A DNA stretch of 64,000 nt from the NCBI GenBank assembly GCA_963798855.1, contig CAWCUU010000001.1, positions 496,001-560,000 of the forward strand, read 5' to 3'. The position numbers and the translations under genes were made by a program. The first letter of the stretch is position 1, and every line of letters begins with the position of its first letter. Of this stretch, positions 48,097 through 56,882 are shown one piece after another. Source of the stretch: CAWCUU01 sp963798855 (GTDB lineage Bacteria; Gemmatimonadota; Gemmatimonadetes; Longimicrobiales; RSA9). The notes below the pieces were generated by a model, which was given only the letters and a program-made list of their open reading frames with translations, was not told where the DNA came from and ran no database searches.

Positions 48097-49278
48097 CTAC
48101 ACCTGCTCGACCTCATCGGCCGGCATCACCGTGAAGAAGAAAGTGGAGCCGGCCCCGGGCTCGCTGTGGAAGCCGATCTCTCCGCCCATCTGCTCGACGG
48201 CTTCGCGCGCGATGGCGAGCCCCAGGCCGCTGCCGGGGGCTTCGTCGTCGTCGGCGCGGTAGAAGCGCTCGAAGATCCGCTCGCGCGCCGCAGCCGCGAC
48301 GCCGACGCCGTTGTCCTGCACCTCGACACGCGTACCGCCATCGTCGCGATTCGCGCGGATGGTTATGCGACGGTCCGGCTTGGCTGGGTCGGCGTACTTC
48401 ACCGCGTTTCCGACGAGGTTGCTGAGCACGAGCTCGACGCGACGACGGTCGACGCGGACCTCCGGCAGAGGGGACTCGACATCGATGCGGACCAGGTCCG
48501 TCTCGGAGGTGGCGCGACAGTCCTCAATGACGCGGCGGATCACGCGATCGAGTCGCTCCGGCTCGAGACGCAGCGTATCGGCCCCGCGTCCGACGCGCGC
48601 GAGGGAGCGCACGTCGTCTACGAGCTCGCGCGCGCGATCGAGGTTGCGGACGATGATCGCCGCGAAGTGACGACGCTGCTCCGGCACGCCGCCGATCCCC
48701 TCCTCCTCCAGCAGCTCGGCGGCGCCAATGGCGGCGCCGATCGGGTTCTTCAGCTCGTGGACGAGCGCGCGGCCGAAATCGTGGAGACGTCGCTCATGGT
48801 CGCGGCGACGCTCGTACTGCATGCCGCGGTAGGTGCCGGTCGTGATCGTCATTGCGCGTCCGAAGATGCCGTGCAGTCGGCCGGCGACCGTGGACGCGAC
48901 GGTCGCGTCCACGCCGTCCGGGTAGGTGGACACCGCGTCGGAGAGTGCGTCGAAGCAGAGCCGGCCGAGCAACTCCGTTTCCTCGAGCAGCTCCTGCACG
49001 TCGTGGCCGAGACGGAAGCGCTCGCGCGTCAGCCGGCGCAGCCGCTCGACGAGGTCTTCGCCGCACGGCCCGCCGCGAAGGGCTTCGGCGACGTCCGCGA
49101 TGATGGCGGGCATCCGCCGCCGCAGCAGCTCGCGCGGGAAGTCCGAGGCCGGCCTCACGCCCTGCCGCCGATCGAGCCGTGCGAGCCAGGCCTCGACGAT
49201 TTGCGAGCTGCGCGTCGCGAGGGCATGCGAAACATGGTCGGCGAATGCGCGGCGCGATTCCGATAGCTGCTGGCTCAT
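48097..49278 (-). CDS. Soluble sensor histidine kinase with RsbRD-like N-terminal domain
   Basis: 393 aa with no TM segments, so cytoplasmic. Residues 1-150 resemble the RsbR/RsbT co-antagonist N-terminal helical domain (RRAFADHVSHALATRSSQIV, then RDLVERL-type helices and RFRLGHDVQELLEE). HisKA follows with phospho-His174 in ALVHELKNPIGAA, then HATPase with NLVGNAVKYADP, DNGVGV and GSGLGLAIAREAVEQMGG. Start set at the ATG in MSQQLSESRR; the longer frame upstream is Arg/Pro-rich. No response regulator is adjacent, so it is an orphan kinase. Divergent from prmA with a 136-bp gap. Confidence 0.88.
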   Translation of the reverse strand: MSQQLSESRRAFADHVSHALATRSSQIVEAWLARLDRRQGVRPASDFPRELLRRRMPAIIADVAEALRGGPCGEDLVERLRRLTRERFRLGHDVQELLEETELLGRLCFDALSDAVSTYPDGVDATVASTVAGRLHGIFGRAMTITTGTYRGMQYERRRDHERRLHDFGRALVHELKNPIGAAIGAAELLEEEGIGGVPEQRRHFAAIIVRNLDRARELVDDVRSLARVGRGADTLRLEPERLDRVIRRVIEDCRATSETDLVRIDVESPLPEVRVDRRRVELVLSNLVGNAVKYADPAKPDRRITIRANRDDGGTRVEVQDNGVGVAAAARERIFERFYRADDDEAPGSGLGLAIAREAVEQMGGEIGFHSEPGAGSTFFFTVMPADEVEQV

Positions 49279-49414
49279 CCGCTGTGTTCCTCGAAACCTC
49301 GAGTCCGGCCGGACGGGCGGGCCGTCCGGCTGGTCCTCCACGGCGCGCAAGGCCCGGACCAGCCGTGCGCGCCGCGAGTGGCCGGGCGCGGCGGCGGCGA
49401 CGTATCTTGGCGCC

Positions 49415-50278
49415 ATGATGCCGGACCGCTGGCTCGTGCTGTCCGTGCGCGCCCCCTCCGAGGCTCAGGCGCACGACATCGTCGAGGAGCTGCTCGAGCT
49501 CGGCGGCGCCGCGATCGAGGAGTCCGGCGATTGGCTGACGACGTACCTTCCGCCACCCGATGACGCACCGACGTTCTGCGAGTCCGTGCGGCTGCGTATC
49601 GAGGACCGCCTCGACGAGGGCGTCGAGCTCCGCTGGCAGTGGCGAAAGCACGAGGACTGGGCGCAGACATGGAAGCGAGGACTCGGTCCTCGACGGATCG
49701 GAGACCGGATCGTCATCGCGCCGAGCTGGGCGATACCGGAGCACGACGGCGGCGAGATCGTGATCGTCGTGGATCCCGAGATGGCGTTCGGCACGGGCGA
49801 GCACGCGACGACGCGCGGCGTGCTCCGGCTGATGCAGAGGGCGCTCCGTCCGGGAGGCCGTGTGCTGGACGTGGGGGCGGGCACCGGCATCCTCGGCATC
49901 GCGGCGGCGCGGCTCGGCGCGGGCGAGGTGCTGGGGCTGGAGATCGACGGCAATGCGGTGGCGACCGCGCGCGCGAACGTCGATCGCAATGGCGTCGCGG
50001 ACCGGGTACGCCTCCGGGAGGCCGAGGCGGACCCGGGGCTGCTGCGGGAGCTTCCGGCCCGCTACGACCTGATCGTCGCCAATATCCTCAGCGGCGTGAT
50101 CATCCCGCTGTTGCCGGCTCTTCGCGCGGTGACGGCGACAGACGGCCGGGTGATCCTGTCCGGGATCCTCGAGGAGGAGGCAGCGGACGTAGTCGCCGCC
50201 GCGGAGAGGGCGCGGCTGAAGGTGCTCGAGGAGGACCGGGAGGAGGAGTGGTGGAGCGTGCTGCTTCGTCGGGCGTAA
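49415..50278 (+). CDS. prmA: Ribosomal protein L11 methyltransferase
   Basis: SAM-dependent methylation of ribosomal protein L11. 287 aa. N-terminal substrate domain (LVLSVRAPSEAQAHDIVEELLELGG), linker with VDPEMAFGTGEHATTRGVLRLM, SAM site LDVGAGTGILGIAAARLGA, and the catalytic-side motif LIVANILSGVIIPLLPAL. Two adjacent ATGs (49415, 49418) can start it. rsmE, often the next gene, is not found. Confidence 0.95.
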   Translation: MMPDRWLVLSVRAPSEAQAHDIVEELLELGGAAIEESGDWLTTYLPPPDDAPTFCESVRLRIEDRLDEGVELRWQWRKHEDWAQTWKRGLGPRRIGDRIVIAPSWAIPEHDGGEIVIVVDPEMAFGTGEHATTRGVLRLMQRALRPGGRVLDVGAGTGILGIAAARLGAGEVLGLEIDGNAVATARANVDRNGVADRVRLREAEADPGLLRELPARYDLIVANILSGVIIPLLPALRAVTATDGRVILSGILEEEAADVVAAAERARLKVLEEDREEEWWSVLLRRA

Positions 50279-50745
50279 TCGCGGCGGCGAGAGCGATCCG
50301 CAGCGCCTCTGCCCGGTCGAGCAGGCGCAGCGTCGTGGCTCGAGCCGAACCGCACTCGCACAGCGATACGACGGTCCGCTCCAGCAGCGTGGCGGCGTGC
50401 GAGTCCGGTGAGGCCGCGCTCGTGGCCACGGCGCGCTGGCCGGTCGGATACGGCGGCCGGCGCAGAGCCACGCGGGGTGGCGTGCCCGCGCCGAGCTCGT
50501 GCAGCGCGCCGGCGTACGCGGTACGGGCATCGGCGGTCCAGAGCGCGGACAGCGTGTGGCTCTCTGGCTCGGAGATCAGAATGGAAGTGCTGCGGGTTCA
50601 GCTCGATGACGCGGCGGAGCCGGGGAGCCGCCAGCGCGCGGCCGCCGAGCCAGGGAGCGAGGCGACCAGCGAGCGAATCGAGCGGGACCGCGACCTCGAC
50701 GGCATCGACGAGCGCTTCGGTGAGGCGGTGCAGCAGCGGGTCCAT
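50100..50745 (-). CDS. Hypothetical protein with single-base frameshift, antisense to the prmA end
   Basis: No family recognised. The ATG at 50745 has GGAGAG 5 nt upstream and opens MDPLLHRLTEALVDAVEVAV...RRVIELNPQHFH. At 50577-50580 (CATTCTG in gene sense) one extra base shifts the frame. Removing it continues as LISEPESHTLSALWTADART...LLERTVVSLCECGSA...LRLLDRAEALRIALAAAI, which has plausible coding composition. The open frame continues to 50100, 179 nt inside prmA on the other strand, so the true C-terminus is probably nearer 50280 or is altered by another error. It fills a gap of more than 500 bp that has no other gene. Confidence 0.5.
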
Positions 50746-50831
50746 CGCGATCTCTCCGGACGGGGGTTGGGGCGACAATGCGGCGTTGCGTGGGGCAGGG
50801 CGATAGCGGCACAAGACGAAAGGAGGACGGG

Positions 50832-51179
50832 GTGGCCAACGACTGCATCTTCTGTCGTGTGGTGAGAGGCGAGATCCCGGCTAAGATCGTTCGACAGGAT
50901 GAGCACACGGTCGCGTTCCGAGACATCAACCCGCAGGCTCCGACGCACGTGCTGGTCGTGCCGCGGGAGCACGTCGCCTCGGTCGAGGCGATGGACGAGT
51001 CGCAGGACGAGCTGATCGGCAGGCTGGTCAGCGCGGCGCGGGAGATCGCCCGCCGCGAGGGCATCTCGGGCTCCGGCTACCGGCTCGTGATCAACTCGGG
51101 CGCCGACGCCGGACAGACGGTGGACCACGTGCATCTGCACGTGCTCGGCGGGCGATCCATGCGCTGGCCGCCGGGGTAG
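50832..51179 (+). CDS. HIT-family nucleotide-binding protein (HINT-like)
   Basis: 115 aa. Purine nucleoside phosphoramidase-type HIT protein: DCIFCRVVRGEIPAKIVRQDE at the N-terminus, INPQAPTHVLVVPREHV, and the histidine triad HVHLHVLGGR near the end. The GTG at 50832 follows AGGAGG by 5 nt and gives the standard N-terminus; an ATG at 50778 would add 18 Arg-rich residues. Confidence 0.95.
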   Translation: MANDCIFCRVVRGEIPAKIVRQDEHTVAFRDINPQAPTHVLVVPREHVASVEAMDESQDELIGRLVSAAREIARREGISGSGYRLVINSGADAGQTVDHVHLHVLGGRSMRWPPG

Positions 51180-51234
51180 CAGCCCAAGGACAGCAGCTCG
51201 CCGGAGCTGCCGGACAGACGATTCGGAGAGATGC

Positions 51235-51673
51235 ATGGGCGGGACACTCGAGGAGCGGCTGCGCTCCGACCTCAACGAGGCGCGGCGGGCGCGGGAGAAG
51301 GAGCGCACGCAGCTGCTCACGATGACACTCGCGGAGCTGCGCAACCGGGAGATAGAGAAGGGCGCGGCGGCTTCCGACGAGGACGTGCTGGACGTGGTCG
51401 GGCGCGCGATCAAGCGACGTCGCGAGGCGTCGGAGCAGAATGCGCGCCGGCGGTCGGCCGGAGCTGGCGGAGAAGGAGGAGCGCGAGGCGCATCTGCTGG
51501 AGGCGTACCTGCCGGCACCCCTTTCCGAGCGCGAGGTACGGGAGCGGGTGCGCGCGGCGATCGCGGAAGGAGCGACCGACATCGGCGCCGTGATGGGGCG
51601 GATCATGCCCGCGCTGAAGGGGCGCTTCGACGGTCGCGAGGCGAACCGCATCGTACGCGAGGAACTGGGCTGA
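51235..51673 (+). CDS. yqeY: GatB/YqeY domain protein (single-base frameshift)
   Basis: Small tRNA amidotransferase-like domain of uncertain role. The N-terminal half (MGGTLEERLRSDLNEARRAR, LTMTLAELRNREIEKG, RRREASEQ) and the C-terminal half (RAGGRPELAEKEEREAHLLE, IMPALKGRFDGREANRIV) are in adjacent frames. Removing one base near 51439 (CAGAATG) restores a ~145-aa protein with the usual EQ-x-R-A-G-G-R junction. Probably an assembly insertion. Confidence 0.85.
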
Positions 51674-51695
51674 GCGGGCCGGGAGCCACCTGCCA

Positions 51696-54065
51696 ATGAA
51701 CTCCCACGCCCTCTCGGTCCTGCAGTTCTCCGAGGCGCTGGAGGCGGTGGCGGGCCGCGCGACCAGCGCGCTGGGCGCCGAGGCGGTACGTGCGCTTCGA
51801 CCGTCGGATGCACGCGCGTGGATCGAGCCCGAGCTGAAGCGGGTGGACCAGCTCGCCGCGTTCCTGCTGCGCTACGAGGATTGGGCGGTCGGGGCGCTGC
51901 CCGATCTGCGTGCCCCGATCCGCCGGCTCGGCGTCGACGGCTCCGTCTGGGAAGGCACGAACTTTCGTGATGCGGCACTGCTCATGGAGTCCGCCCGGCA
52001 GGCCCGCACCAGCCTCACCCGCCAGGGGTCCGAGTATCCGCTGCTCGTCGAGATCGCAGCGCGCATCGAGCGATTCGACGACGAGACGAGGGCGATCGAA
52101 GCCGCCGTGGACGAAACCGGCGGCGTGCGCGACAAGGCGTCGCCGGAGCTCGGTCGAATTCGGAGAGAGCTGCGCAGCGCGCGCTCCCGCATCGTGCAAC
52201 GGCTCGAGGAGTTCATCGGATCCCTGCCGGAGCGCATCCGCGTCCCGGACGCCTCGGTCAGCGTGCGCGATGGTCGCTACGTGGTGCCGGTCCGGCGTGA
52301 AGGCCGCTCGGAGGTCGGCGGCATCGTGCACGACGAGTCCTCGACCGGCGGCACGCTCTTCGTCGAGCCGCAGCTCGCGATCGAGCTGATGAACCGGCTC
52401 CGCGAGCTCGAGCTGGGCGAAGCCCGCGAGGTGCAGCGGATCCTGCGGGAGCTGACCGCCCGACTGCGCCCTCGCCGTGAGGCGCTCGGCATCGCGCTCG
52501 ACGCGCTCGTCGAGCTGGACTCGCTCTTCGCCCGCGCGAGCTACGCCCTGGTCAGGAACGGACGACGCCCGTCGCTGACGGCCGCAGGCTCGGGGGAGTA
52601 CACGGTGGTGGACGGAAGGCACCCGCTGCTGCTCGAGGGCGAGGGCCCGATCGTGCCGTTCGATCTGACGCTCGCATCAGGCGAGCGGACGCTGCTGGTA
52701 TCCGGGCCGAATACCGGCGGCAAGACCGTGCTGCTGAAGGCGCTCGGACTGATCAGCGCGCTCGCGCAGGCGGGCGTGGTCCCGCCGGTCGGCCCCGGCA
52801 CGGTCCTGCCGCTCTTTCGCGATTTTTTCGCCGACATCGGGGACGAGCAGTCGATCGAGGCGAGCCTCTCCACCTTCGCGGCCCATCTACGCAACCTGCT
52901 CGAGATCGTGGAGCGCGCGGACGGCGAGTCGCTGGTGCTGATCGACGAGATCGGCAGCGGCACCGATCCGGCCGAGGGCGGTGCCCTGGCTCAGGCGATC
53001 CTCGTGGAGATGACGCGGCGCGGAGCGCTCACCGTGGCGACGTCGCACCTCGGACAGCTGAAGCTGCTGGCGGGTGAGGAGCCGGGGGTCGTGAACGCCT
53101 CGCTGCAGTTCGACTCGAGGGAGCTGCGTCCGACGTATCGGCTGCAGAAGGGGTTGCCGGGTCGCAGCTACGGCCTGGCGATCGCGCGTAGGCTCGGGTT
53201 TCCGGAGGCCCTCCTCGAGCAGGCCGAGTCGTTCCTGCCGCAGGAGGAGCGGGACACGAGTCAGCTGCTGCTCGAGCTCGAAGAGCGCGACCGGCGGCTC
53301 CGCGTAGCGCTCGCGGAGGCGGAGGCGGCGACGCAGCAGGCGGAGCGGATGCGCGCCAACGCGGAGGACCGCGAGCAGAAGCTGCGTAACCGTGAGCGGG
53401 AAGCGGAGCACCGGACCCGCCAACAGGCTCGCGACATCCTGCTCGCTGCGCGGGAGGAGGTCGAGACCGCGATCCGGGATCTACGCGAGGCCGTGACCGG
53501 CGGCGCCGACGCGGAGGCGTTCGAGGAGCTGGCCCGGGAGACGCGGCGCCGTGTCGAGGAGGAGGCCAGCCGGCAGCAGGAGCGGGCGCCTGAGCCGCGG
53601 GCGCCGGCGCCGGCCGAGCCGGTGGCCGTGGGGGACTGGGTCCGCGTGGTGGCGACGGGCGCCTCGGGTCGTGTCGCCGAGGTGCGCGACGGTCGCGCCC
53701 TCGTCGAGACGAAGGGGCTCAAGCTCCACGTCCCCGTCGGCGATGTGCGGCCGGCGGAGGAGCCACGGCCTGCGCCGCGCTCGCACGGGACCGCAACCGG
53801 ATGGAGCGCGCCCGAGGCGGAGGCGGTGACGGAGCTCGACCTCCGGGGGCTTCGCGCCGACGAGATCGAGTCGCGCCTGTATCCGGCGCTCGATGCGGCG
53901 ATCCGGACCGAGCTGCCGAGCCTGCGCATCATCCATGGTAAGGGCACCGGCGCGTTGCGGGAGGTCGTCTCGGAGCTGCTGCGCGCCGACCCCCGCGTGA
54001 CTCGCTTCCGGGCCGGCGAGATCGGCGAGGGCGGGACCGGCGTGACGGTCGTGGAGCTCGGATGA
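51696..54065 (+). CDS. mutS2: Endonuclease MutS2
   Basis: 789-aa MutS homologue without a mismatch-recognition domain; acts on recombination intermediates and, in some bacteria, stalled or collided ribosomes. MutS core helices (1-310), ATPase with Walker A GPNTGGKT (~338), LIDEIGSGTDPAEGGALAQA and TVATSHLGQLKLL, a long coiled-coil with KOW-like insert (~500-690), and a C-terminal Smr nuclease domain (LDLRGLRADEIE, IIHGKGTGALREVV). Shares ATGA with dnaG. Confidence 0.96.
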   Translation: MNSHALSVLQFSEALEAVAGRATSALGAEAVRALRPSDARAWIEPELKRVDQLAAFLLRYEDWAVGALPDLRAPIRRLGVDGSVWEGTNFRDAALLMESARQARTSLTRQGSEYPLLVEIAARIERFDDETRAIEAAVDETGGVRDKASPELGRIRRELRSARSRIVQRLEEFIGSLPERIRVPDASVSVRDGRYVVPVRREGRSEVGGIVHDESSTGGTLFVEPQLAIELMNRLRELELGEAREVQRILRELTARLRPRREALGIALDALVELDSLFARASYALVRNGRRPSLTAAGSGEYTVVDGRHPLLLEGEGPIVPFDLTLASGERTLLVSGPNTGGKTVLLKALGLISALAQAGVVPPVGPGTVLPLFRDFFADIGDEQSIEASLSTFAAHLRNLLEIVERADGESLVLIDEIGSGTDPAEGGALAQAILVEMTRRGALTVATSHLGQLKLLAGEEPGVVNASLQFDSRELRPTYRLQKGLPGRSYGLAIARRLGFPEALLEQAESFLPQEERDTSQLLLELEERDRRLRVALAEAEAATQQAERMRANAEDREQKLRNREREAEHRTRQQARDILLAAREEVETAIRDLREAVTGGADAEAFEELARETRRRVEEEASRQQERAPEPRAPAPAEPVAVGDWVRVVATGASGRVAEVRDGRALVETKGLKLHVPVGDVRPAEEPRPAPRSHGTATGWSAPEAEAVTELDLRGLRADEIESRLYPALDAAIRTELPSLRIIHGKGTGALREVVSELLRADPRVTRFRAGEIGEGGTGVTVVELG

Positions 54066-56017
54066 TCCCGGACTCTCTCGTCGAAGAGGTGCGCGCCCGC
54101 GCGGACATCGTCGACATCATCGGCGAGCACGTCCCGCTGAAGAAGGCGGGTCGGGAGTACCGCGCGCTCTGTCCCTTCCACAGCGAGAAGACGCCCTCCT
54201 TCTACGTGGTGCCGGCGAAGGGCTTCTACAAGTGCTTCGGCTGCGGCCAGTCCGGGGACCTGTTCACCTTCCTCATGGAGAGGCTCGGGCTCGATTTCCC
54301 GGAAGCCGTCCGGGTCGTGGCGCGGCGGGTCGGCGTCGACATCCCGGAGACGCAGGAGCATTCCCCGGAGCAGGACCGGAACCGGCCGCTGTACGAGGCG
54401 ATCGCGTTCGCCGAGGACTTCTATCGCCGTCAGCTAGCCGGCGAGCACGGGGAGCGCGTGCGCCGCTACCTCGACGGCCGCGGCCTGGACGGGGCCGCGA
54501 TCGAGCGCTTCGGCCTCGGCTACGCGCCCGACGAGTGGCGCGCGCTGATCGAGGCCGCAGCCGTCCACGGGATCGCCGAGCCGGTCCTGCTCGAAGCCGG
54601 CCTCGTCAAGGAGAGCGAGCGGGCCGATGCGCCCTACGACCGGCTGCGCGACCGGCTCGTCTTCCCGATCCGCGACGTCGGCGACCGCACGATCGCGTTC
54701 GGTGGCCGCGTCCTCGGCCCCTCCGGTCCCGGCTCTCCGAAGTATCTGAATTCGCCCGAGACGCCGATCTACCACAAGGGGCGGCTGCTGTATGGACTGA
54801 ACTGGGCGAAGACGTCGATCCGGCGCGAGGAGGTCGTGCTGGTCGTCGAGGGCTACATGGATTTCGTCTCTCTCGCCGCGCGCGGGTTCGAGAACGTCGT
54901 CGCTCCGCTCGGAACCGCGATGACCGAGGAGCAGGCCGCGCTGCTGTGCCGATACACGAAGAAGGCGCTGCTGCTCTACGACAGCGACGCCGCCGGTCTG
55001 CGCGCGACCTTTCGTAGCGCCGACGCGTTGCTGCGCGCGGGCGTGCACCCGCTCGTCGCGACGCTGCCCGAGGGCGAGGACCCCGACTCGCTGGTGCGCA
55101 GAGAGGGCGGCAAGCGGCTGAGGAAGGCGCTCGATGCCGCCGTCGATGTGATCGAGCGGAAGATCCAGATTCTGGAGGAGCACGGCTACTTCGATGACAT
55201 AACCGGGACGCGCCGGGCGCTCGACCGCCTGCTGCCCACCGTCCGGGCTGCCATCGACCCGGCGCTCCGCGACCTGTACATTGACCGCATCTCCCGCAGA
55301 ACCGGAGTGCGGCGCGAGACGCTGGAGGAGGAGCTGAAAGGCTCCGCCGGGCCGACGTCGCCGGGTAGCTTCGGCGGCACCGGCCCCGGGCGTCCGGCGG
55401 TGGCGTCGCGGCCCTCGTCCGCGGCCAGGCCCGAGACGCCGGGCAGCTCGGGGCAGCGGCAGCTGCTGCTGCTGCTGCTGCGCGATCGGGCGCGCATCGC
55501 GGCGGCCGCGAAGGCGCTGGAGCCGGCCGACTTCACGGAGCCGGTCTACAGAGAGATCTACAGCGCGCTCTGCGAAGCGGCGGCTCGGGAGAGCGGCTCC
55601 TCGGACGCGGCGTCGGACGGAGGCGCTACAACCCTGGAGGGACAGGGGACGGAGTCGGGCGACGGAGCTGGGGACGCGGACGGGAGCGTCGTCGTGCCGG
55701 AGCTGGTGCTCGGCGATGAGGCGGCCGAGCGACTGAAGGCGCTGCTCGCCGACCGGCAGGAGCTGGGCGAGGGGGACCGGATGTTCACGAATCTGGTGAA
55801 CGACATCCGCTCCGAGCGGCTGCACACCAGGCTGGACGAGCTTGACCAGCTGCTTCCACTGGCGGAGTCTAGGGGTGAGGGTGAGCTGCTGCTGAGCCTC
55901 GTGCAGGAGAAGCGAGCGCTGGCGCAGCGGCTCCAGCAGATGGAGCGCGGGGTGGAGCGGCGGGTACGCAAGCGAGGTCGGGGAGAGGGAGAGCGCCGGG
56001 GTGGGCCGAGGCGATAG
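54062..56017 (+). CDS. dnaG: DNA primase
   Basis: Makes RNA primers for replication. 651 aa. CHC2 zinc ribbon (CPFHSEKTPSF, FKCFGCGQSGD-like YKCFGCGQSGDLFTF), catalytic core with Toprim motifs VEGYMDFVSL and LLYDSDAAGLRA, RVLGPSGPGSPKYLNSPETP, and a C-terminal helicase-interaction region preceded by a Pro/Gly/Ser-rich linker at ~425-460. A Ser/Gly/Asp-rich insert interrupts the C-terminal domain (~512-545). Confidence 0.96.
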   Translation: MIPDSLVEEVRARADIVDIIGEHVPLKKAGREYRALCPFHSEKTPSFYVVPAKGFYKCFGCGQSGDLFTFLMERLGLDFPEAVRVVARRVGVDIPETQEHSPEQDRNRPLYEAIAFAEDFYRRQLAGEHGERVRRYLDGRGLDGAAIERFGLGYAPDEWRALIEAAAVHGIAEPVLLEAGLVKESERADAPYDRLRDRLVFPIRDVGDRTIAFGGRVLGPSGPGSPKYLNSPETPIYHKGRLLYGLNWAKTSIRREEVVLVVEGYMDFVSLAARGFENVVAPLGTAMTEEQAALLCRYTKKALLLYDSDAAGLRATFRSADALLRAGVHPLVATLPEGEDPDSLVRREGGKRLRKALDAAVDVIERKIQILEEHGYFDDITGTRRALDRLLPTVRAAIDPALRDLYIDRISRRTGVRRETLEEELKGSAGPTSPGSFGGTGPGRPAVASRPSSAARPETPGSSGQRQLLLLLLRDRARIAAAAKALEPADFTEPVYREIYSALCEAAARESGSSDAASDGGATTLEGQGTESGDGAGDADGSVVVPELVLGDEAAERLKALLADRQELGEGDRMFTNLVNDIRSERLHTRLDELDQLLPLAESRGEGELLLSLVQEKRALAQRLQQMERGVERRVRKRGRGEGERRGGPRR

Positions 56018-56058
56018 ACGCGACCCCGGGCGATTACGAACGCGAGAGAGCGGGAGAG

Positions 56059-56763
56059 ATGCAAGAGCTACATCAGACGCTGATCACGTTGCAGGAGCTG
56101 GACATCCGCATAGCGGAAGCGGAGGCGAAGGTCCGAGCCTTCGATCCCCAGCTCGAGGAGCTGGAGGCCCCCGCCGCGGAGCTGGACAAGGAGATCGAGG
56201 CGACGCAGGCGACGCTCGATACGCACCGTACGAACGCGCGTCGGCTCGAGCGCGCCGCGGACGAGAAGCGCGAGCGGCTGAAGCGCTACGAGGAGCGGCT
56301 CATGAAGGTACGCGACGCGCGGGAGGAAGCCGCGGCCCGCACCGAGCTGGACCTGGTTCGGCGCGCCGTGGACGCCGACGAGCGTGAGGCAGTCGAGAGC
56401 ATGGACCAGGCGAAGCGCACGGAGCTCAAGCTGGACGAGCTGACCGGGAAGCGGGACGCTCTGCGCAACGAGATCGAACCTCGTCGCGAGGAGCTGACCC
56501 GGGATCGCGCGAGCGCGCAGGCGGACCTCGACGAGCTCCGCGAGGAGCGCGCGGGACGTACCGAGAAGATCGCCGAGCCGGCGAGGCAGCTCTATGAGCG
56601 GGTCCGCGGCGGGCGCACGCGCAGCGTGCTGGCCGCGCTGACCGCGGATGGCGCGTGCGGCCACTGCTTCAGCATGGTCCCGATCCAGCGACAGGCGGAG
56701 ATCCGCAGCGGCACTACACTCGTCCGCTGTGAGGAGTGCGGAGTGATTCTCTATGCCGAGTGA
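56059..56763 (+). CDS. Coiled-coil zinc-ribbon protein (CT398-like)
   Basis: 234 aa. Two long antiparallel coiled-coil helices (residues 5-180) end in a C4 zinc ribbon, CGHCFSMVP...RCEECGVIL. The layout matches the zf-RING_7/CT398 family, whose chlamydial member was linked to sigma-54 and flagellar-type proteins; the role here is unknown. It lies 41 nt after dnaG, and its stop opens a G-rich repeat array. Confidence 0.88.
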   Translation: MQELHQTLITLQELDIRIAEAEAKVRAFDPQLEELEAPAAELDKEIEATQATLDTHRTNARRLERAADEKRERLKRYEERLMKVRDAREEAAARTELDLVRRAVDADEREAVESMDQAKRTELKLDELTGKRDALRNEIEPRREELTRDRASAQADLDELREERAGRTEKIAEPARQLYERVRGGRTRSVLAALTADGACGHCFSMVPIQRQAEIRSGTTLVRCEECGVILYAE

Positions 56764-56859
56764 GGGCTAGGGCCAGGGCAAGGGCTAGGGCTAGGGCTAG
56801 GGCTAGGAGGGTGAGGGGGAGGGGAAGGGGCAAGGGTGAGGGGGAGGGGAAGGGCAAGG
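56764..56859. repeat. G-rich hexanucleotide array (GGGCTA and variants)
   Basis: Hexamers GGGCTA (x5), GGGCCA and GGGCAA are followed by an irregular GGGGA/GGGTGA stretch. It lies directly after the zinc-ribbon gene stop and before the metallopeptidase start. Similar in composition, strand and placement to the array at 30154-30272; G-quadruplex formation is likely. Confidence 0.93.
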
Positions 56860-56882
56860 TCTTGAACGGAGCGAGGTTGCGC

